DNA of 64,000 nucleotides from Candidatus Enterococcus murrayae (GCF_017315985.1 NZ_JAFLVR010000001.1:62001-126000), one strand, 5' to 3'; positions 9,579 to 18,489 are shown, counted from the first letter of the stretch. Made by a program: numbers and translations. The notes: generated from the letters alone by a model not told the origin.

Positions 9579-9821
9579 TTACTTTCTGTTGTGTAATCCT
9601 TTTTTCTTTTGAATCTCTTTTAATTTCTCTGGTGTAACATCGTTGCCTTCTGGATCAACGACCTTCATCCCTTCGATGTGATGGCGCATTCCACTGCGGA
9701 AGGAAGCGATATACTCTTCCCGTAAAACCTTCTGTTCATGCGCTTCCGCATCTGTTAAGCCGACTGTCTTTTTTTTCTTAGCTAATTCGTTGATACGTGC
9801 AATTGTTTCATCATTAATCAT
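9579..9821 (-). CDS. DUF896 family protein (YnzC-like)
   Basis: A small, highly charged cytosolic protein of 80 residues in the DUF896 (YnzC/YneF-type) family. These form short helical hairpins; their molecular role is not established, although in Bacillus the gene is in the SOS-linked yneA operon next to lexA. Family features are the N-terminal INELAKKKK helix and the [20 protein letters not shown] segment. The start is the ATG after AGAGG; an in-frame upstream extension is unlikely. It is divergent from lexA with a short shared region that holds a LexA operator and a -10 TATAAT (rc of 9847-9852). Confidence 0.9.
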   Translation of the reverse strand: MINDETIARINELAKKKKTVGLTDAEAHEQKVLREEYIASFRSGMRHHIEGMKVVDPEGNDVTPEKLKEIQKKKGLHNRK

Positions 9822-9887
9822 CTTGAGCACCTCTTTTCCCTTTCTAATTATACATAAAAAAAAATAAGTTGAAAGTACAAACAAATG

Positions 9888-9927
9888 CGAACGCTTGTTT
9901 GATTTGTTCAGATAACTATGCTACACT
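9888..9927 (+). promoter_or_regulatory. lexA promoter with LexA operator
   Basis: CGAACGCTTGTTTG at 9888-9901 matches the Gram-positive SOS box CGAACNNNNGTTCG except at one position in the right half. It overlaps the -35 TTGATT (9899-9904); a 17-base spacer leads to -10 TACACT (9922-9927). This is the expected autoregulatory arrangement. Confidence 0.85.
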
Positions 9928-9953
9928 AAAAAAAACGAAAGAAGGTGCGGGCA

Positions 9954-10577
9954 TTGGCAAAAAGAACGGAAACAAAACAATTAGAAGTTCTACGTTTCAT
10001 TCATGAACGCGTTGAAGATAAAGGTTACCCACCCACTGTAAGAGAAATTGGAGAAGCTGTGAGTCTTTCATCCACTTCCACAGTCCACGGACACTTATCC
10101 AGATTAGAGAAAAAAGGTTGGATACTACGCGACCCCACAAAGCCAAGAGCAATTGAATTGACCATTACAGGTTTAGAAAAAATAGGAGCTACTCCGCAAG
10201 TGATCCCTATGCTAGGTGTTGTCACAGCCGGTGAACCGATCTTAGCTGTAGAGGAAGCATCGGACTTCTTCCCTGTTCCTCCAGATTTGTCGAGTGAAGA
10301 AGGCAGCCTATTCATGTTAACGATTCGCGGCGAAAGTATGATTAACGCTGGTATCTATGATGGTGATCATGTCATCGTTAGAAAGCAATCGACAGCAACA
10401 AATGGTGAGATCGTCATTGCTATGACTGACGAGAACGAAGCCACGTGTAAGAGATTTTATCGCGAATCGGATCATATTCGTTTACAACCTGAAAATGATG
10501 AGTTGGCACCACTTATTTTCGACAATGTTTCTATTCTTGGGAAGGTCGTTGGATTGTACCGCAACCATATTTATTAA
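9954..10577 (+). CDS. lexA: SOS repressor LexA
   Basis: LexA represses DNA-damage genes until RecA filaments trigger self-cleavage. The 207-residue product has an N-terminal winged helix-turn-helix (about 1-70, including [13 protein letters not shown]), the cleavage bond Ala92-Gly93, and the S24-type protease dyad Ser128 (GESM) and Lys166 (TCKRF). The start chosen is TTG at 9954, 6 bases after AAGGTG; the GTG at 9945 overlaps that ribosome site and is less likely. An operator overlaps its promoter. The next gene downstream also has SOS-type operators. Confidence 0.97.
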   Translation: MAKRTETKQLEVLRFIHERVEDKGYPPTVREIGEAVSLSSTSTVHGHLSRLEKKGWILRDPTKPRAIELTITGLEKIGATPQVIPMLGVVTAGEPILAVEEASDFFPVPPDLSSEEGSLFMLTIRGESMINAGIYDGDHVIVRKQSTATNGEIVIAMTDENEATCKRFYRESDHIRLQPENDELAPLIFDNVSILGKVVGLYRNHIY

Positions 10578-10605
10578 TCGGAATTTACTTCCGATTATTT
10601 TTTTC

Positions 10606-10655
10606 TTTACAAAACGAACAAACATTCGTATAATGAATATACAAACACATGTTCG
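10606..10655 (+). promoter_or_regulatory. SOS-type promoter with two LexA-like boxes
   Basis: A near-consensus promoter (-35 TTTACA 10606-10611, exactly 17 bases, -10 TATAAT 10629-10634) has CGAACAAACATTCG (10615-10628) inside the spacer and CAAACACATGTTCG (10642-10655) just after the -10. Each differs from CGAACNNNNGTTCG at one position. It reads toward the small gene at 10823. A hairpin (CTCATTTTT 10766-10774 with AAAAATGAG 10784-10792) lies in the ~180-base leader. Confidence 0.8.
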
Positions 10656-10822
10656 CATGATAGTAGGATGTCTGTTCCGCTTTTCCCGATAAATAATTAA
10701 AACTAGATTTACAGTCTAAAAATTAGAACAAGTTTAGCGGAATGATCTACGTGGTGAGAATAAACCTCATTTTTGACTTTAGTAAAAATGAGTTCATTAA
10801 TACGAATTAGGAGTGATTATTG

Positions 10823-11089
10823 ATGAAAGCAGTAAGAAGATTTGGTTTGATTATCGCTGTATTGTTACTAGGTTTATTGATTGGTAAGTTAGGTTCTTTA
10901 GCTACGATCGTCATTTTTTCTGGCTTGTTCCTTGTTTGGTTTATGTTGTGGGATGAACGGAAGTATGCACAGCATTATGCTGAACGTCAATATGATGAAG
11001 ATGATATCGAAGAAGAACACTATTATAAAGAACCGGCCGAAGATTTTTATTATGTGACTTATGATCAGCACTATCATAAATCGGCTTAA
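10823..11089 (+). CDS. Small SOS-controlled membrane protein, function unknown
   Basis: An 88-residue protein not recognised as a named family. The N-terminus is basic (MKAVRRFG), followed by one long or two closely spaced hydrophobic helices (about 8-24 and 26-44), then a very acidic, Tyr- and His-rich cytoplasmic-type tail (DEDDIEEEHYYKEP and beyond). AGGAG lies 9 bases before the ATG. It sits just after lexA behind a promoter bearing two LexA-like operators, the position occupied by the unrelated SOS division inhibitors YneA (Bacillus) and SosA (Staphylococcus). No LysM domain is present, so it is not a YneA homologue. A role as an SOS membrane effector, possibly a division inhibitor, is inference from context. 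Confidence 0.85.
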   Translation: MKAVRRFGLIIAVLLLGLLIGKLGSLATIVIFSGLFLVWFMLWDERKYAQHYAERQYDEDDIEEEHYYKEPAEDFYYVTYDQHYHKSA

Positions 11090-11101
11090 AAATTAATCCC
11101 C

Positions 11102-11132
11102 AAGCTGTTAGATTTTTTCTAACAGCTTTTTT
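11102..11132 (+). terminator. Terminator after the SOS membrane-protein gene
   Basis: AAGCTGTTAGA and CTAACAGCTT form a stem followed by a T run, shortly after the stop codon at 11089. Confidence 0.9.
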
Positions 11133-11162
11133 GACTGTCCCGATCAATTCAAAGGGCAAAAT

Positions 11163-11190
11163 AAAAAAGCTGGAATATCTCTCCAGCTTT
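11163..11190 (-). terminator. Terminator downstream of apt
   Basis: On the minus strand AAAGCTGGA pairs with TCCAGCTTT across a short loop, followed by T residues, immediately after the apt stop. Confidence 0.88.
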
Positions 11191-11193
11191 CTC

Positions 11194-11706
11194 TTAGTAG
11201 TCCATTAAAGTTAAAATATCGTACCCTTGGATTTTATCACGTCCATGCAATTCCTCTAACTCAATCAAGAAGGCACAACCTACAACAACACCACCAAGTT
11301 TTTCAACTAATTCGATCGTTGCTTTAATCGTTCCGCCAGTAGCCAATAAATCATCAGTGATCAACACTCGTTGACCAGGTTTGATGGCATCACTGTGGAT
11401 CGTCAAAGTATCCGTACCATATTCTTTTTCATATTCAACTTCAATTACTTCACGTGGCAATTTACCCGGCTTGCGAACTGGTGCAAAACCTAAGCCCAAT
11501 TCAAAAGCAACGGGACAGCCCACGATAAAGCCGCGAGCTTCCGGTCCTACGACCATATCAATTTGTTTTTCCTTTGCGTAATTGACAATTTGCTTAGTCG
11601 CTTCACGGTAAGCTTCGCCATCAGCCATTAACGGTGAGATATCACGAAATACTATTCCCTCTTTCGGATAGTCTGGGATACTGGCAATATAATCTTTCAA
11701 ATTCAT
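11194..11706 (-). CDS. apt: Adenine phosphoribosyltransferase
   Basis: Purine salvage enzyme converting adenine and PRPP to AMP. The 170-residue length is standard; the PRPP-binding loop [13 protein letters not shown] and the VVGPEARGF segment are intact. The chosen ATG has AGGAGG about 10 bases upstream and gives the usual MNLKDYI N-terminus; the open frame extends about ten codons further without support. It follows recJ by 14 bases on the same strand, the recJ-apt pairing seen widely in Firmicutes. Confidence 0.97.
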   Translation of the reverse strand: MNLKDYIASIPDYPKEGIVFRDISPLMADGEAYREATKQIVNYAKEKQIDMVVGPEARGFIVGCPVAFELGLGFAPVRKPGKLPREVIEVEYEKEYGTDTLTIHSDAIKPGQRVLITDDLLATGGTIKATIELVEKLGGVVVGCAFLIELEELHGRDKIQGYDILTLMDY

Positions 11707-11720
11707 TTCGGTTGTTCCTC

Positions 11721-14000
11721 CTAGCCTTTCAGCCAATTTCTAATAGTTTGAATATCATTCATTAATAAAAACTCTTCGCTATCAATCCGAGCTATGCGTT
11801 TTTGATAAATCTCGCTCTCTTCAAAAGCTCGAGTTTGAGGAGATTCGACCATTTGTAAAACACCGTCGTCTATTGTAACAAATTTTAACTCAGAAAACAC
11901 GTGAATCATGAATACTAATAATTTTTCTGGAATTCTTAAATAATTCGAAACATTTTTTAGTTTGAAGCGTATATCAACTCGCGGCTGCTTTACAAAGAAT
12001 TTATAAAGCGCTTTGAACTGTTCACGATCTGGTAACCCGTTGAGATAAGCCTCATCTGGACTATATAGATAAAGATAAATACGTTCAAACTGTCCCTTGT
12101 GTGAGATTTCTTTAAGCAGCTCTTTCTGATCTGGGCAATCCAACACGACTAATTGGTCATACTCAGACCAGTCAATAGTTTTATCATATAAGGTGATCGG
12201 CTGTTGCAGCTCGTTCACAAAAAACTTTTGACTATTTGGTTGAAAAGCCAGATACAGCACTTTGCCGTTTTCGATTTTTTCATACCAAGTATATTTGGCT
12301 CTGCGGTCAATCACTTGAAGTCCGTTCGAAGAAAAATCAATCAGGCGCAATTGAACTTTCTTTTGTCCGTTCCATTCATTGATTTCTAAATCTCCTACGA
12401 ATTGTGTATCCGGCTGCTGGATTTTCTCACCGTCTTCACCAAAACCAAAACCGATCGCATCCAACTGGCCGTCTTCACCTTTTAACGAAAATTTGACATG
12501 CTGTTGTTCACTGCCGATTCGTTTGAAAAAGCTGATCTCTCCATCCACCAAAAAAAGAGGTGCAGGATTATCTGTTCCAAATGGAGCGAGTTTTTTCAAT
12601 TCTTCAACGAATTTCAACTTAATTTCAGATAGCTTTAACGACTCATCTATCATCAGGGTCGATCCTTTAGTCAGATCAATCTGTTCTGCCTCGATATAAT
12701 CATTCATCATCCTTCTCAGATTCTGAATATTCTCCGACGGCATTGTCAATCCGACAGCTGCCGCGTGCCCGCCAAAATGAGTAAACTCAGACCGCATAGT
12801 GTTCAGCATTCCGAATAGGTCTAATGCTTCGACACTTCGACCGGACCCCTTTGCTACACCATTTTCATCAATAGACAAAATAATCGTTGGATGTCCTGTT
12901 TGTTTAAGAATATTTCCAGCAACGATTCCTAAGACCCCTGGATTCCACCCCTGTGATGCAATCAAATGAACCCCATCTTCAGGATTGATCAACGCTGCTG
13001 CCTGAGCAGTGGTTTCTTGAACTATTTGCTTGCGTTCATCATTAATCTTGTTAAGTTTTTCAGCCAAGCCACGTGCAACTTCATCATCAAAAGTCGTCAT
13101 CAGTTCTACAGCAGGATTCGGATCACCCAAACGTCCAATAGCGTTTAGGCGCGGCCCTAAACTAAACCCAATACTCGTTTCATCAACTTTTTGCAGGTCA
13201 ACAGAACTGACCTTCAGTAATTCTAACAGACCTAAACGCTGCGTTTGCTTGATTGCTTGCAGCCCCAGCTTAACTAGATTACGGTTTTCACCAGTCATAG
13301 AAACTAAATCTGCTACAGTCCCAATGGTTACTAGATCCAACATTTCTAACGGAACTTCTTCTAGTAATGCTGTCGCCAATTTGAAGGCAACGCCGGCCCC
13401 AGCCAACTCACCAAAGGGATAATGTCCCTCAGGATGACGAGGATGAATAATACAGTAAGCATCTGGTAAAATAGGCGGCATCTCATGATGATCCGTAACG
13501 ATCACATCGACACCCTGAGAATTGGCAAAATCAATTGCTTCATTCCCAGCAACTCCATTATCAACAGTAATAATTAATTGAATGCCTTCATTGATTTTCT
13601 CGGCAAATAACTCCTTGTTCGGACCATAGCCATGAATAAAACGATTCGGCAGTACATAATGAACATCTGCACCAATCATTTCTAAGGTCTCCAGCATGAT
13701 CGAAGTACTAGTGATTCCATCTGCATCGTAATCACCATAAACTAGAATTGGCTGCCCTTCCATAATTGCAGCTTGAATTCGTTCTACTGCTTTATCCATA
13801 TCATGCATTAAAAATGGATCGTGTAAATCATCAATGTTCGCTTTCATTAATTGTGAAAACTCTTCTAACGTATGTATATTTCGATTCCAGACAAGCTCAG
13901 CAAAAGTTTCACTGTATCCCTGACTCATCAATTCTTCTTTAAATGTCGAATCAATCGGTGCAGCGTCTGCGAACTGCCAATCGAAGTTTGATTTTTTCAC
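11721..14000 (-). CDS. recJ: Single-stranded-DNA-specific exonuclease RecJ
   Basis: 5'-3' single-strand exonuclease used in recombination and mismatch or base-excision repair. The ~759-residue product has the DHH phosphoesterase core: [12 protein letters not shown] near residue 85, [16 protein letters not shown], and the DHHA1 region [13 protein letters not shown]. The C-terminal part matches the Gram-positive RecJ extension. The start is uncertain: GTG at 14000 (giving MKKSNFDWQ, with GGGAAG 7 bases upstream) is preferred over TTG at 14015. It is cotranscribed with apt. Confidence 0.95.
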   Translation of the reverse strand: MKKSNFDWQFADAAPIDSTFKEELMSQGYSETFAELVWNRNIHTLEEFSQLMKANIDDLHDPFLMHDMDKAVERIQAAIMEGQPILVYGDYDADGITSTSIMLETLEMIGADVHYVLPNRFIHGYGPNKELFAEKINEGIQLIITVDNGVAGNEAIDFANSQGVDVIVTDHHEMPPILPDAYCIIHPRHPEGHYPFGELAGAGVAFKLATALLEEVPLEMLDLVTIGTVADLVSMTGENRNLVKLGLQAIKQTQRLGLLELLKVSSVDLQKVDETSIGFSLGPRLNAIGRLGDPNPAVELMTTFDDEVARGLAEKLNKINDERKQIVQETTAQAAALINPEDGVHLIASQGWNPGVLGIVAGNILKQTGHPTIILSIDENGVAKGSGRSVEALDLFGMLNTMRSEFTHFGGHAAAVGLTMPSENIQNLRRMMNDYIEAEQIDLTKGSTLMIDESLKLSEIKLKFVEELKKLAPFGTDNPAPLFLVDGEISFFKRIGSEQQHVKFSLKGEDGQLDAIGFGFGEDGEKIQQPDTQFVGDLEINEWNGQKKVQLRLIDFSSNGLQVIDRRAKYTWYEKIENGKVLYLAFQPNSQKFFVNELQQPITLYDKTIDWSEYDQLVVLDCPDQKELLKEISHKGQFERIYLYLYSPDEAYLNGLPDREQFKALYKFFVKQPRVDIRFKLKNVSNYLRIPEKLLVFMIHVFSELKFVTIDDGVLQMVESPQTRAFEESEIYQKRIARIDSEEFLLMNDIQTIRNWLKG

Positions 14001-14050
14001 TCTATCACTTCCCAACCGTATCAGTATAGCAAAAATAAATCAGACAAGAA

Positions 14051-14090
14051 AGAGAAGAAGACCTTAGTTTTTCAACTAAAGTCCTCTTTC
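14051..14090 (-). terminator. Terminator downstream of the LapA-like gene
   Basis: On the minus strand GGACTTTAGTTG pairs with AACTAAGGTC (one G-T pair) around an A-rich loop, then a pyrimidine-rich tract. It separates the rnz-SDR-lapA group from recJ-apt. Confidence 0.7.
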
Positions 14091-14518
14091 TAATCATAAT
14101 AATCAATTGGTTGACTGTCTTTTTTATCTGCCTGCGAATTTTCCTTCGCTGCTAACGCCTGATCCTTATCTTTTAACAGGCTCTCATAATTTGCTTTTAA
14201 CATAGCAATTTCATTTTCTTGTTCACGCTGAAAAGCTGCTTTTTCTTCTGCTAGTTTTTGTTCATTGTTAGTTTCATAGCCTTGAATCGTTTCCTTTAAC
14301 TGTTTGATCTCTTTGCGCTGTTGTAAAAGCGTTGCTCCAGAAGTTAGAAAAACGACCAATGCTCCTATCAAAGCAGACCCTATGATAACAAGAACAAGCG
14401 ATAAATAGATTTTTTTGATCAAGAAATTGACTGGAACTTCTTGACTATTGGAAAGCGCAAAAATCACGATCAGCAAAACCAAAATAAATCCTAAAAAAAC
14501 TTTCCATTGCTTCTTCAT
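14090..14518 (-). CDS. LapA-domain membrane protein (DUF1049)
   Basis: A 142-residue integral membrane protein of the LapA/DUF1049 type. Two transmembrane helices (about 7-27 and 38-60) flank a short loop carrying SNSQEVPVNFL, the family hallmark, followed by a charged coiled coil from about residue 66 to 130. In proteobacteria LapA proteins work in envelope assembly; the role in Gram-positives is not known. It lies 8 bases after the SDR gene, probably in one operon with rnz. Confidence 0.85.
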   Translation of the reverse strand: MKKQWKVFLGFILVLLIVIFALSNSQEVPVNFLIKKIYLSLVLVIIGSALIGALVVFLTSGATLLQQRKEIKQLKETIQGYETNNEQKLAEEKAAFQREQENEIAMLKANYESLLKDKDQALAAKENSQADKKDSQPIDYYD

Positions 14519-14526
14519 TTGCTTTC

Positions 14527-15315
14527 CTACTTCCTATTGAATAATCCGCCTGCTAAAAAATCTCCAATATGCGGGAATAACCCATAAAAACGACTCGCGC
14601 CTTCCATAATGAACGGGCGATTGATTTCGCGTGTTGCTTTCCCCATCTTATTAACAATTGTTTTGGCTAGCTTATGAGGATCTAAAACGATACCGCTTAA
14701 GTTTTCCAAATAACTGCCGCTTGGATCGGCCTTATCGAAAAATTCAGTGGCGATCGGTCCTGGATTGATGGTAGTCACATAGACATTAGCTGGACGCAAC
14801 TCTAGTCGCAGAGCGTTAGAAAAACCTAGTACTGCAAATTTTGTGGCAGAATAAACGGTTGACTTTGGCGTTGCCATTTTACCAGCCATGGATGCTACAT
14901 TAAATATATGTCCTTTTTTATTGTTGACCATCGAGATCGCGATTTTCTGCGTGAAGTACATCATACCCAAAACATTGACGTTGAACATATTTTTGGCAGC
15001 TTCCAAATCAAAATCGACAAAATTATCAAACAATCCAAAACCAGCGTTATTTACTAACACATCCACTGTACCAACTTCGTTTTCGATTCGTTCTATTACT
15101 GATTCTACATTATCAGGATCCGCAATATCTAATTGGAAAGCAAACGCTTCTTTGCCGCTTAGTTCGCTGCAACGCTCCTTTACTTGCCCAATCAAATTAA
15201 TTCGGCGAGCACAAGTTACAACGATTGCTCCTCGTTTCGCAGCCTCATAGCAGATTTGTTCGCCTAAGCCGGCGGATCCGCCCGTCACGACAACGATTTT
15301 ATCTGTTAAATCCAT
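14527..15315 (-). CDS. Short-chain dehydrogenase/reductase (YqjQ-like)
   Basis: Classical SDR of 262 residues, an NAD(P)-dependent oxidoreductase with unknown substrate. The Rossmann glycine motif TGGSAGLG is at 11-18, NNAG in the middle, catalytic Ser in the FNVASMAGKM region and the YSATK catalytic Tyr-Lys pair about residue 155. The C-terminus is more hydrophobic. It follows rnz by 37 bases; the rnz-yqjQ association is also seen in Bacillus and suggests conserved co-expression, not a known pathway. Confidence 0.9.
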   Translation of the reverse strand: MDLTDKIVVVTGGSAGLGEQICYEAAKRGAIVVTCARRINLIGQVKERCSELSGKEAFAFQLDIADPDNVESVIERIENEVGTVDVLVNNAGFGLFDNFVDFDLEAAKNMFNVNVLGMMYFTQKIAISMVNNKKGHIFNVASMAGKMATPKSTVYSATKFAVLGFSNALRLELRPANVYVTTINPGPIATEFFDKADPSGSYLENLSGIVLDPHKLAKTIVNKMGKATREINRPFIMEGASRFYGLFPHIGDFLAGGLFNRK

Positions 15316-15352
15316 TGTGTTCCCTTCTTTCTGTAAAGGTTATTTGATTCAT

Positions 15353-16276
15353 TTATGAAAATGGAATATCGATAATATCCAAATCTTTCGCAATTTGAGT
15401 ATTCGGAAAAATTTCCTTCGCTTCCTCTTCTAATTCTTTTGCTTCTTTCGCAAGATACCTAGCAGAAATGTGTGTCAATATTAGTTTTTCTGCTTGAGCC
15501 TCTTTCGCAATCATTGCAGCCTGCTGTGTCGTGGAATGGAAGTAGGCTCGTGCGAGTTTTGCTTCATTTTTATTAAAAGTACTTTCATGAACAATCACAT
15601 CACTATTTCTAGCAAATTGACTGGACCTGTCTGTGATGCGAGTATCGCCAAAAATCGTCACAATTCGCCCTTTTTTGCCTTCACCAACAAAATCTTTCCC
15701 ATCAACCACTTGTCCATCAGCCAATGTGACGGTTTGGCCTTGCTTTAATTTTCCATAAATCGGCCCCGCTGGTATACCTAATTCAGCCAGTTTTTCAACT
15801 TGCAGCATCCCCTCATGATTTGCTTCCGTTACTCGAAATCCATAGCTTTCAATACCATGATCTAACAGCATACACTCAACAGTAAATTGCTTATCTTCAA
15901 AGACGATCCCTTCTTTAAGCTCAACAAATTGCAGCGGATAGGCGAGGTGCGTCTTTGTTACTTGCAGCGAAGTCCGAACATAATTTTCCAAACCTATTGG
16001 TCCGTAAATAGTAATCGGTTCCTCTCCACCTTGAAAAGACCGACTGCTTAACAATCCAGGCAGACCAAAAATATGATCTCCATGCAAATGTGAGATAAAA
16101 ATCTTTTCTATTTTACGTGGTTTTATATTTGTTCGTAAAATTTGCATCTGAGTGCCTTCGCCACAGTCAAACAGCCAAATCGCATTGCGTTCATCTAGTA
16201 GCTTCAACGCAAGACCGCTGACGTTTCGATGCTTTGCCGGCACGCCAGCACCTGTTCCTAAAAATTCTAATTCCAT
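15353..16276 (-). CDS. rnz: Ribonuclease Z (tRNA 3' endonuclease)
   Basis: Metallo-beta-lactamase-fold endonuclease that trims pre-tRNA 3' trailers in tRNAs lacking an encoded CCA. The 307-residue product shows the zinc motif HLHGDH with His63, His65, Asp67 and His68, a flexible-arm region, and downstream ligands in FGDTR and HESTF and HISAR. Length is standard for the short (ELAC1-type) enzyme. The tRNA gene in this window lacks an encoded CCA and would be a typical substrate. Confidence 0.96.
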   Translation of the reverse strand: MELEFLGTGAGVPAKHRNVSGLALKLLDERNAIWLFDCGEGTQMQILRTNIKPRKIEKIFISHLHGDHIFGLPGLLSSRSFQGGEEPITIYGPIGLENYVRTSLQVTKTHLAYPLQFVELKEGIVFEDKQFTVECMLLDHGIESYGFRVTEANHEGMLQVEKLAELGIPAGPIYGKLKQGQTVTLADGQVVDGKDFVGEGKKGRIVTIFGDTRITDRSSQFARNSDVIVHESTFNKNEAKLARAYFHSTTQQAAMIAKEAQAEKLILTHISARYLAKEAKELEEEAKEIFPNTQIAKDLDIIDIPFS

Positions 16277-16362
16277 AATTCTCCTGACTTTCTATCAAAT
16301 TACTATCATTCTAGAAGAAAGTCCTGCTTTACGCAATCCAAACAAAGTAAAATTTTCTCCTG

Positions 16363-16908
16363 TTACTTCTCTGAATCTCTCTTCTGTTCAGCTTCTTCTT
16401 TTGAATGTTTAGCGATTTCTTGTGTCTTCTTCACGTCAGCTTCAACATCTGCGTAGTCCAAACGAGTGATTTCTCCACCCAGTTCCATCATGATTAATTG
16501 ATTTAGCGGACGATTGTCATCTTCTTCGGCAATCAACAGTAATGCAGTATCTCCTTCGCCGATTTTATCAACTAAAAATTCAAAAACACCAGTCGCATCG
16601 CGAACTTCTTTCGCATCTTGTGTCGCTCCAATCATTCCACCGGTGAACCAACCTAATAAGATACCGATTGGGCCTCCAAGAATACCGACCATCATACCTA
16701 TCAGACCGCCTGTAGAGCTTTTATTGCTACCAGTAAAGTCTAAAAAATCCTCAATTTCAAATTTGTGCTCTCCATCATCAGAATGATGAACAACTGCCAT
16801 CTGTTCGCCTTTAAATGCTTTATTCATATGAAGACGTTTAGCTTTAGAAAAGGCCTCATACGCTTTGGATTCTACGTCAAAATTCATGATTATCACTCGT
16901 TTTTCCAT
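16363..16908 (-). CDS. DUF1269 family protein with glycine-rich hydrophobic hairpin
   Basis: A 181-residue protein of the DUF1269 type. A soluble N-terminal region is followed by a glycine-rich hydrophobic stretch (about 65-93, including GGPIGILLGWFTGG), resembling the membrane-inserting hairpins of related stress-associated proteins, then a soluble domain (about 95-150) and a charged tail rich in Glu and Lys. AAGGAG is 9 bases before the ATG. Monocistronic. Function is not known; envelope or stress roles are only inferred from the fold. Confidence 0.8.
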   Translation of the reverse strand: MEKRVIIMNFDVESKAYEAFSKAKRLHMNKAFKGEQMAVVHHSDDGEHKFEIEDFLDFTGSNKSSTGGLIGMMVGILGGPIGILLGWFTGGMIGATQDAKEVRDATGVFEFLVDKIGEGDTALLLIAEEDDNRPLNQLIMMELGGEITRLDYADVEADVKKTQEIAKHSKEEAEQKRDSEK

Positions 16909-16990
16909 TTAAAATCGCTCCTTTATACTTATAATGCTAGTTTAGCAATAAATAGAGGTTTTGGAAAATAGAACGAGTTTTTTCGCAAAA

Positions 16991-17034
16991 ACAGACTGTA
17001 GTCAAAACCCATATGGGTTTTGACTACAGTCTGT
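16991..17034 (-). terminator. Terminator made of a 44-bp perfect palindrome
   Basis: Bases 16991-17034 are a perfect inverted repeat without spacer, arms ACAGACTGTAGTCAAAACCC-AT and complement. On the minus strand the hairpin is followed by TTTTTGCG, so it probably terminates the regulator gene ending at 17042. The arms are much longer than in other terminators in the window. Confidence 0.85.
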
Positions 17035-17041
17035 CTGAGAC

Positions 17042-17776
17042 TTAATTTCCAGTTTTTATCTCTTCCATAATACGATCATCAACAATATAATGATCAAAGA
17101 AAACTTTTGATAATTGATAACCTTCGCCCCAATTCGTGCGAATAACATCGTATTCAACGCCATCGATTTTCAACTTGTTGCGCAGGTGTTTAATAATAGT
17201 AGATAACCGAGTCATATGGCTTGCAGAATCACTATCGCCCCAAATTTTTACAGCTAAATCACTCCGACTGATCGGTGCGTCTTTAGTTGAAATTAGCGTA
17301 CTCAACATTTCGCGTTCTGAACGAGTTAGATTCCAAAGTGGGATAGGTCGTTTTTCATATTGATTTTCCTCTTGCTGAGCTCTCATACCAAAACCAATTG
17401 AATAAACGGATTCTTTCAACGTCTTCTCAGCAAGCTTCTCTCTTAACCCGCTAAGTGTTTCATCTTCAAGCAGCCATTCATCAACACCTCTTGACTCCCA
17501 ATCAGCTTTTTCATCTTTTTGAGGTATCCGATCTGTTTCTCTAATGATTGTAAACTTCCCGCCAACCTCATTAAGAATAATCGCTAATTCTTGATCAGAG
17601 ATCGTTTCGCTAACGATCAAGACATCAAAAAAGTTTAGAACATCTAATGGCACTCGTTTCGCTTGAAGCATCGTTAGTAATTTTGCCGAGCTTAACACTT
17701 CAATGTTTAAGCGCTGCAGCTTCTCAACTAAAGGTCTCTCAACTAAGATATTGTGTGTTAAAATTAATACTTGCAT
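17042..17776 (-). CDS. OmpR-type transcriptional regulator with degenerate receiver
   Basis: A 244-residue protein. The C-terminal winged helix (about 150-235, with LTRSEREMLSTLI, SRSDLAVKIWG and HLRNKL) is a clear OmpR/PhoB DNA-binding domain. The N-terminal part follows the receiver fold but lacks its chemistry: the acidic pair is absent after strand one (ILTHN), the phospho-acceptor position in FDVLIVSET reads Ser56, and the Lys near GVDEWLLED is missing. It is thus probably phosphorylation-independent. No histidine kinase gene is adjacent. The start ATG at 17776 follows AAGGGG by 9 bases; a GTG one codon earlier is possible. Regulon unknown. Confidence 0.85.
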   Translation of the reverse strand: MQVLILTHNILVERPLVEKLQRLNIEVLSSAKLLTMLQAKRVPLDVLNFFDVLIVSETISDQELAIILNEVGGKFTIIRETDRIPQKDEKADWESRGVDEWLLEDETLSGLREKLAEKTLKESVYSIGFGMRAQQEENQYEKRPIPLWNLTRSEREMLSTLISTKDAPISRSDLAVKIWGDSDSASHMTRLSTIIKHLRNKLKIDGVEYDVIRTNWGEGYQLSKVFFDHYIVDDRIMEEIKTGN

Positions 17777-18427
17777 CACATTATTCCCCTTTTTTATTAT
17801 TAAAAATAAGTTTCCGACAAATTGCGTAAGGAAAGTTTTATTAATTAACAATATAATTATTACTTCTTACAAGGTAAGTTTACACCGCCATTCTCTCCAA
17901 CGCTACCAAAAAGTTTATAATTCATTAATCACAATTAGAATTATTGATAAAATTTTTGGGTTAAAAAAACTTTTCTTAGATAAAATAATTCAATTGTCAT
18001 TTTTAAACAACACTTTCCTCAATCATTCATAAAAATTTAGAACATATAACAGCCGTATTTTTTGCGATCCGTCTTATTAACAAAATCCATTCTTTTCTTC
18101 CGATATAATCGTTTCTAACACTGTATAAACAGCTTTTGTTTTCTATGTGATTAATTATAGCATTAGATATTTTAATAATTTTTCTCTTATGCAAAAAAAG
18201 AATATTGAATTTAAGATACTATTCTAGGCTAAATTAAAAGCGACTATAAATAACGACAAAAATAACACCATTAATTTCTTGTTAAATCGCAATTCTGTTT
18301 TTTTAAATAATCAAAATTCTTCAATCAAAAATTTCTCTTTAAAATAAATTAATAATCGACACTATCTTTTGCAGCTATTTCTGAAAAATCCTCAAATTGT
18401 TGACCTGTAAAAGTACTTTCAATACAC
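17777..18427. other. AT-rich intergenic region without recognised gene
   Basis: About 650 bases of strongly AT-rich DNA between the regulator and obg. No reading frame with a ribosome site longer than a dozen codons was found. A -10-like TATAAT is at 18104-18109 on the plus strand with TTAACA 21 bases before it, too far for a normal promoter. The left end must contain the regulator's own promoter. A role as long leader, small-RNA locus or decayed DNA is not resolved. Confidence 0.5.
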
Positions 18428-18462
18428 AAAAAAGCACTGCAAAATGATTTGCTGTGCTTTAA
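18428..18462 (-). terminator. Terminator downstream of obg
   Basis: AAAGCAC-GCAAA and TTTGC-GTGCTTT pair around TCAT with one A-A mismatch, then T6 on the minus strand. Confidence 0.8.
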
Positions 18463-18489
18463 AAAATGATTAATACTTATTCTACATAC

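Noticed and set aside
10495-10692. Plus-strand frame overlapping the end of lexA and the SOS promoter
   Set aside because: It is in another frame of lexA, crosses the LexA boxes and has no ribosome site.
10823-11089. Calling the SOS-controlled gene yneA
   Set aside because: YneA has a LysM domain after one helix; this protein has none and ends in an acidic Tyr-rich tail, so only the position is shared.
17703-18032. Open frame in the AT-rich region
   Set aside because: Low-complexity composition, no ribosome site, antisense to the regulator start; consistent with chance in AT-rich DNA.
18077-18109. Promoter in the AT-rich region
   Set aside because: TTAACA and TATAAT are 21 bases apart, beyond the usual 16-18, and nothing coding lies downstream on that strand.
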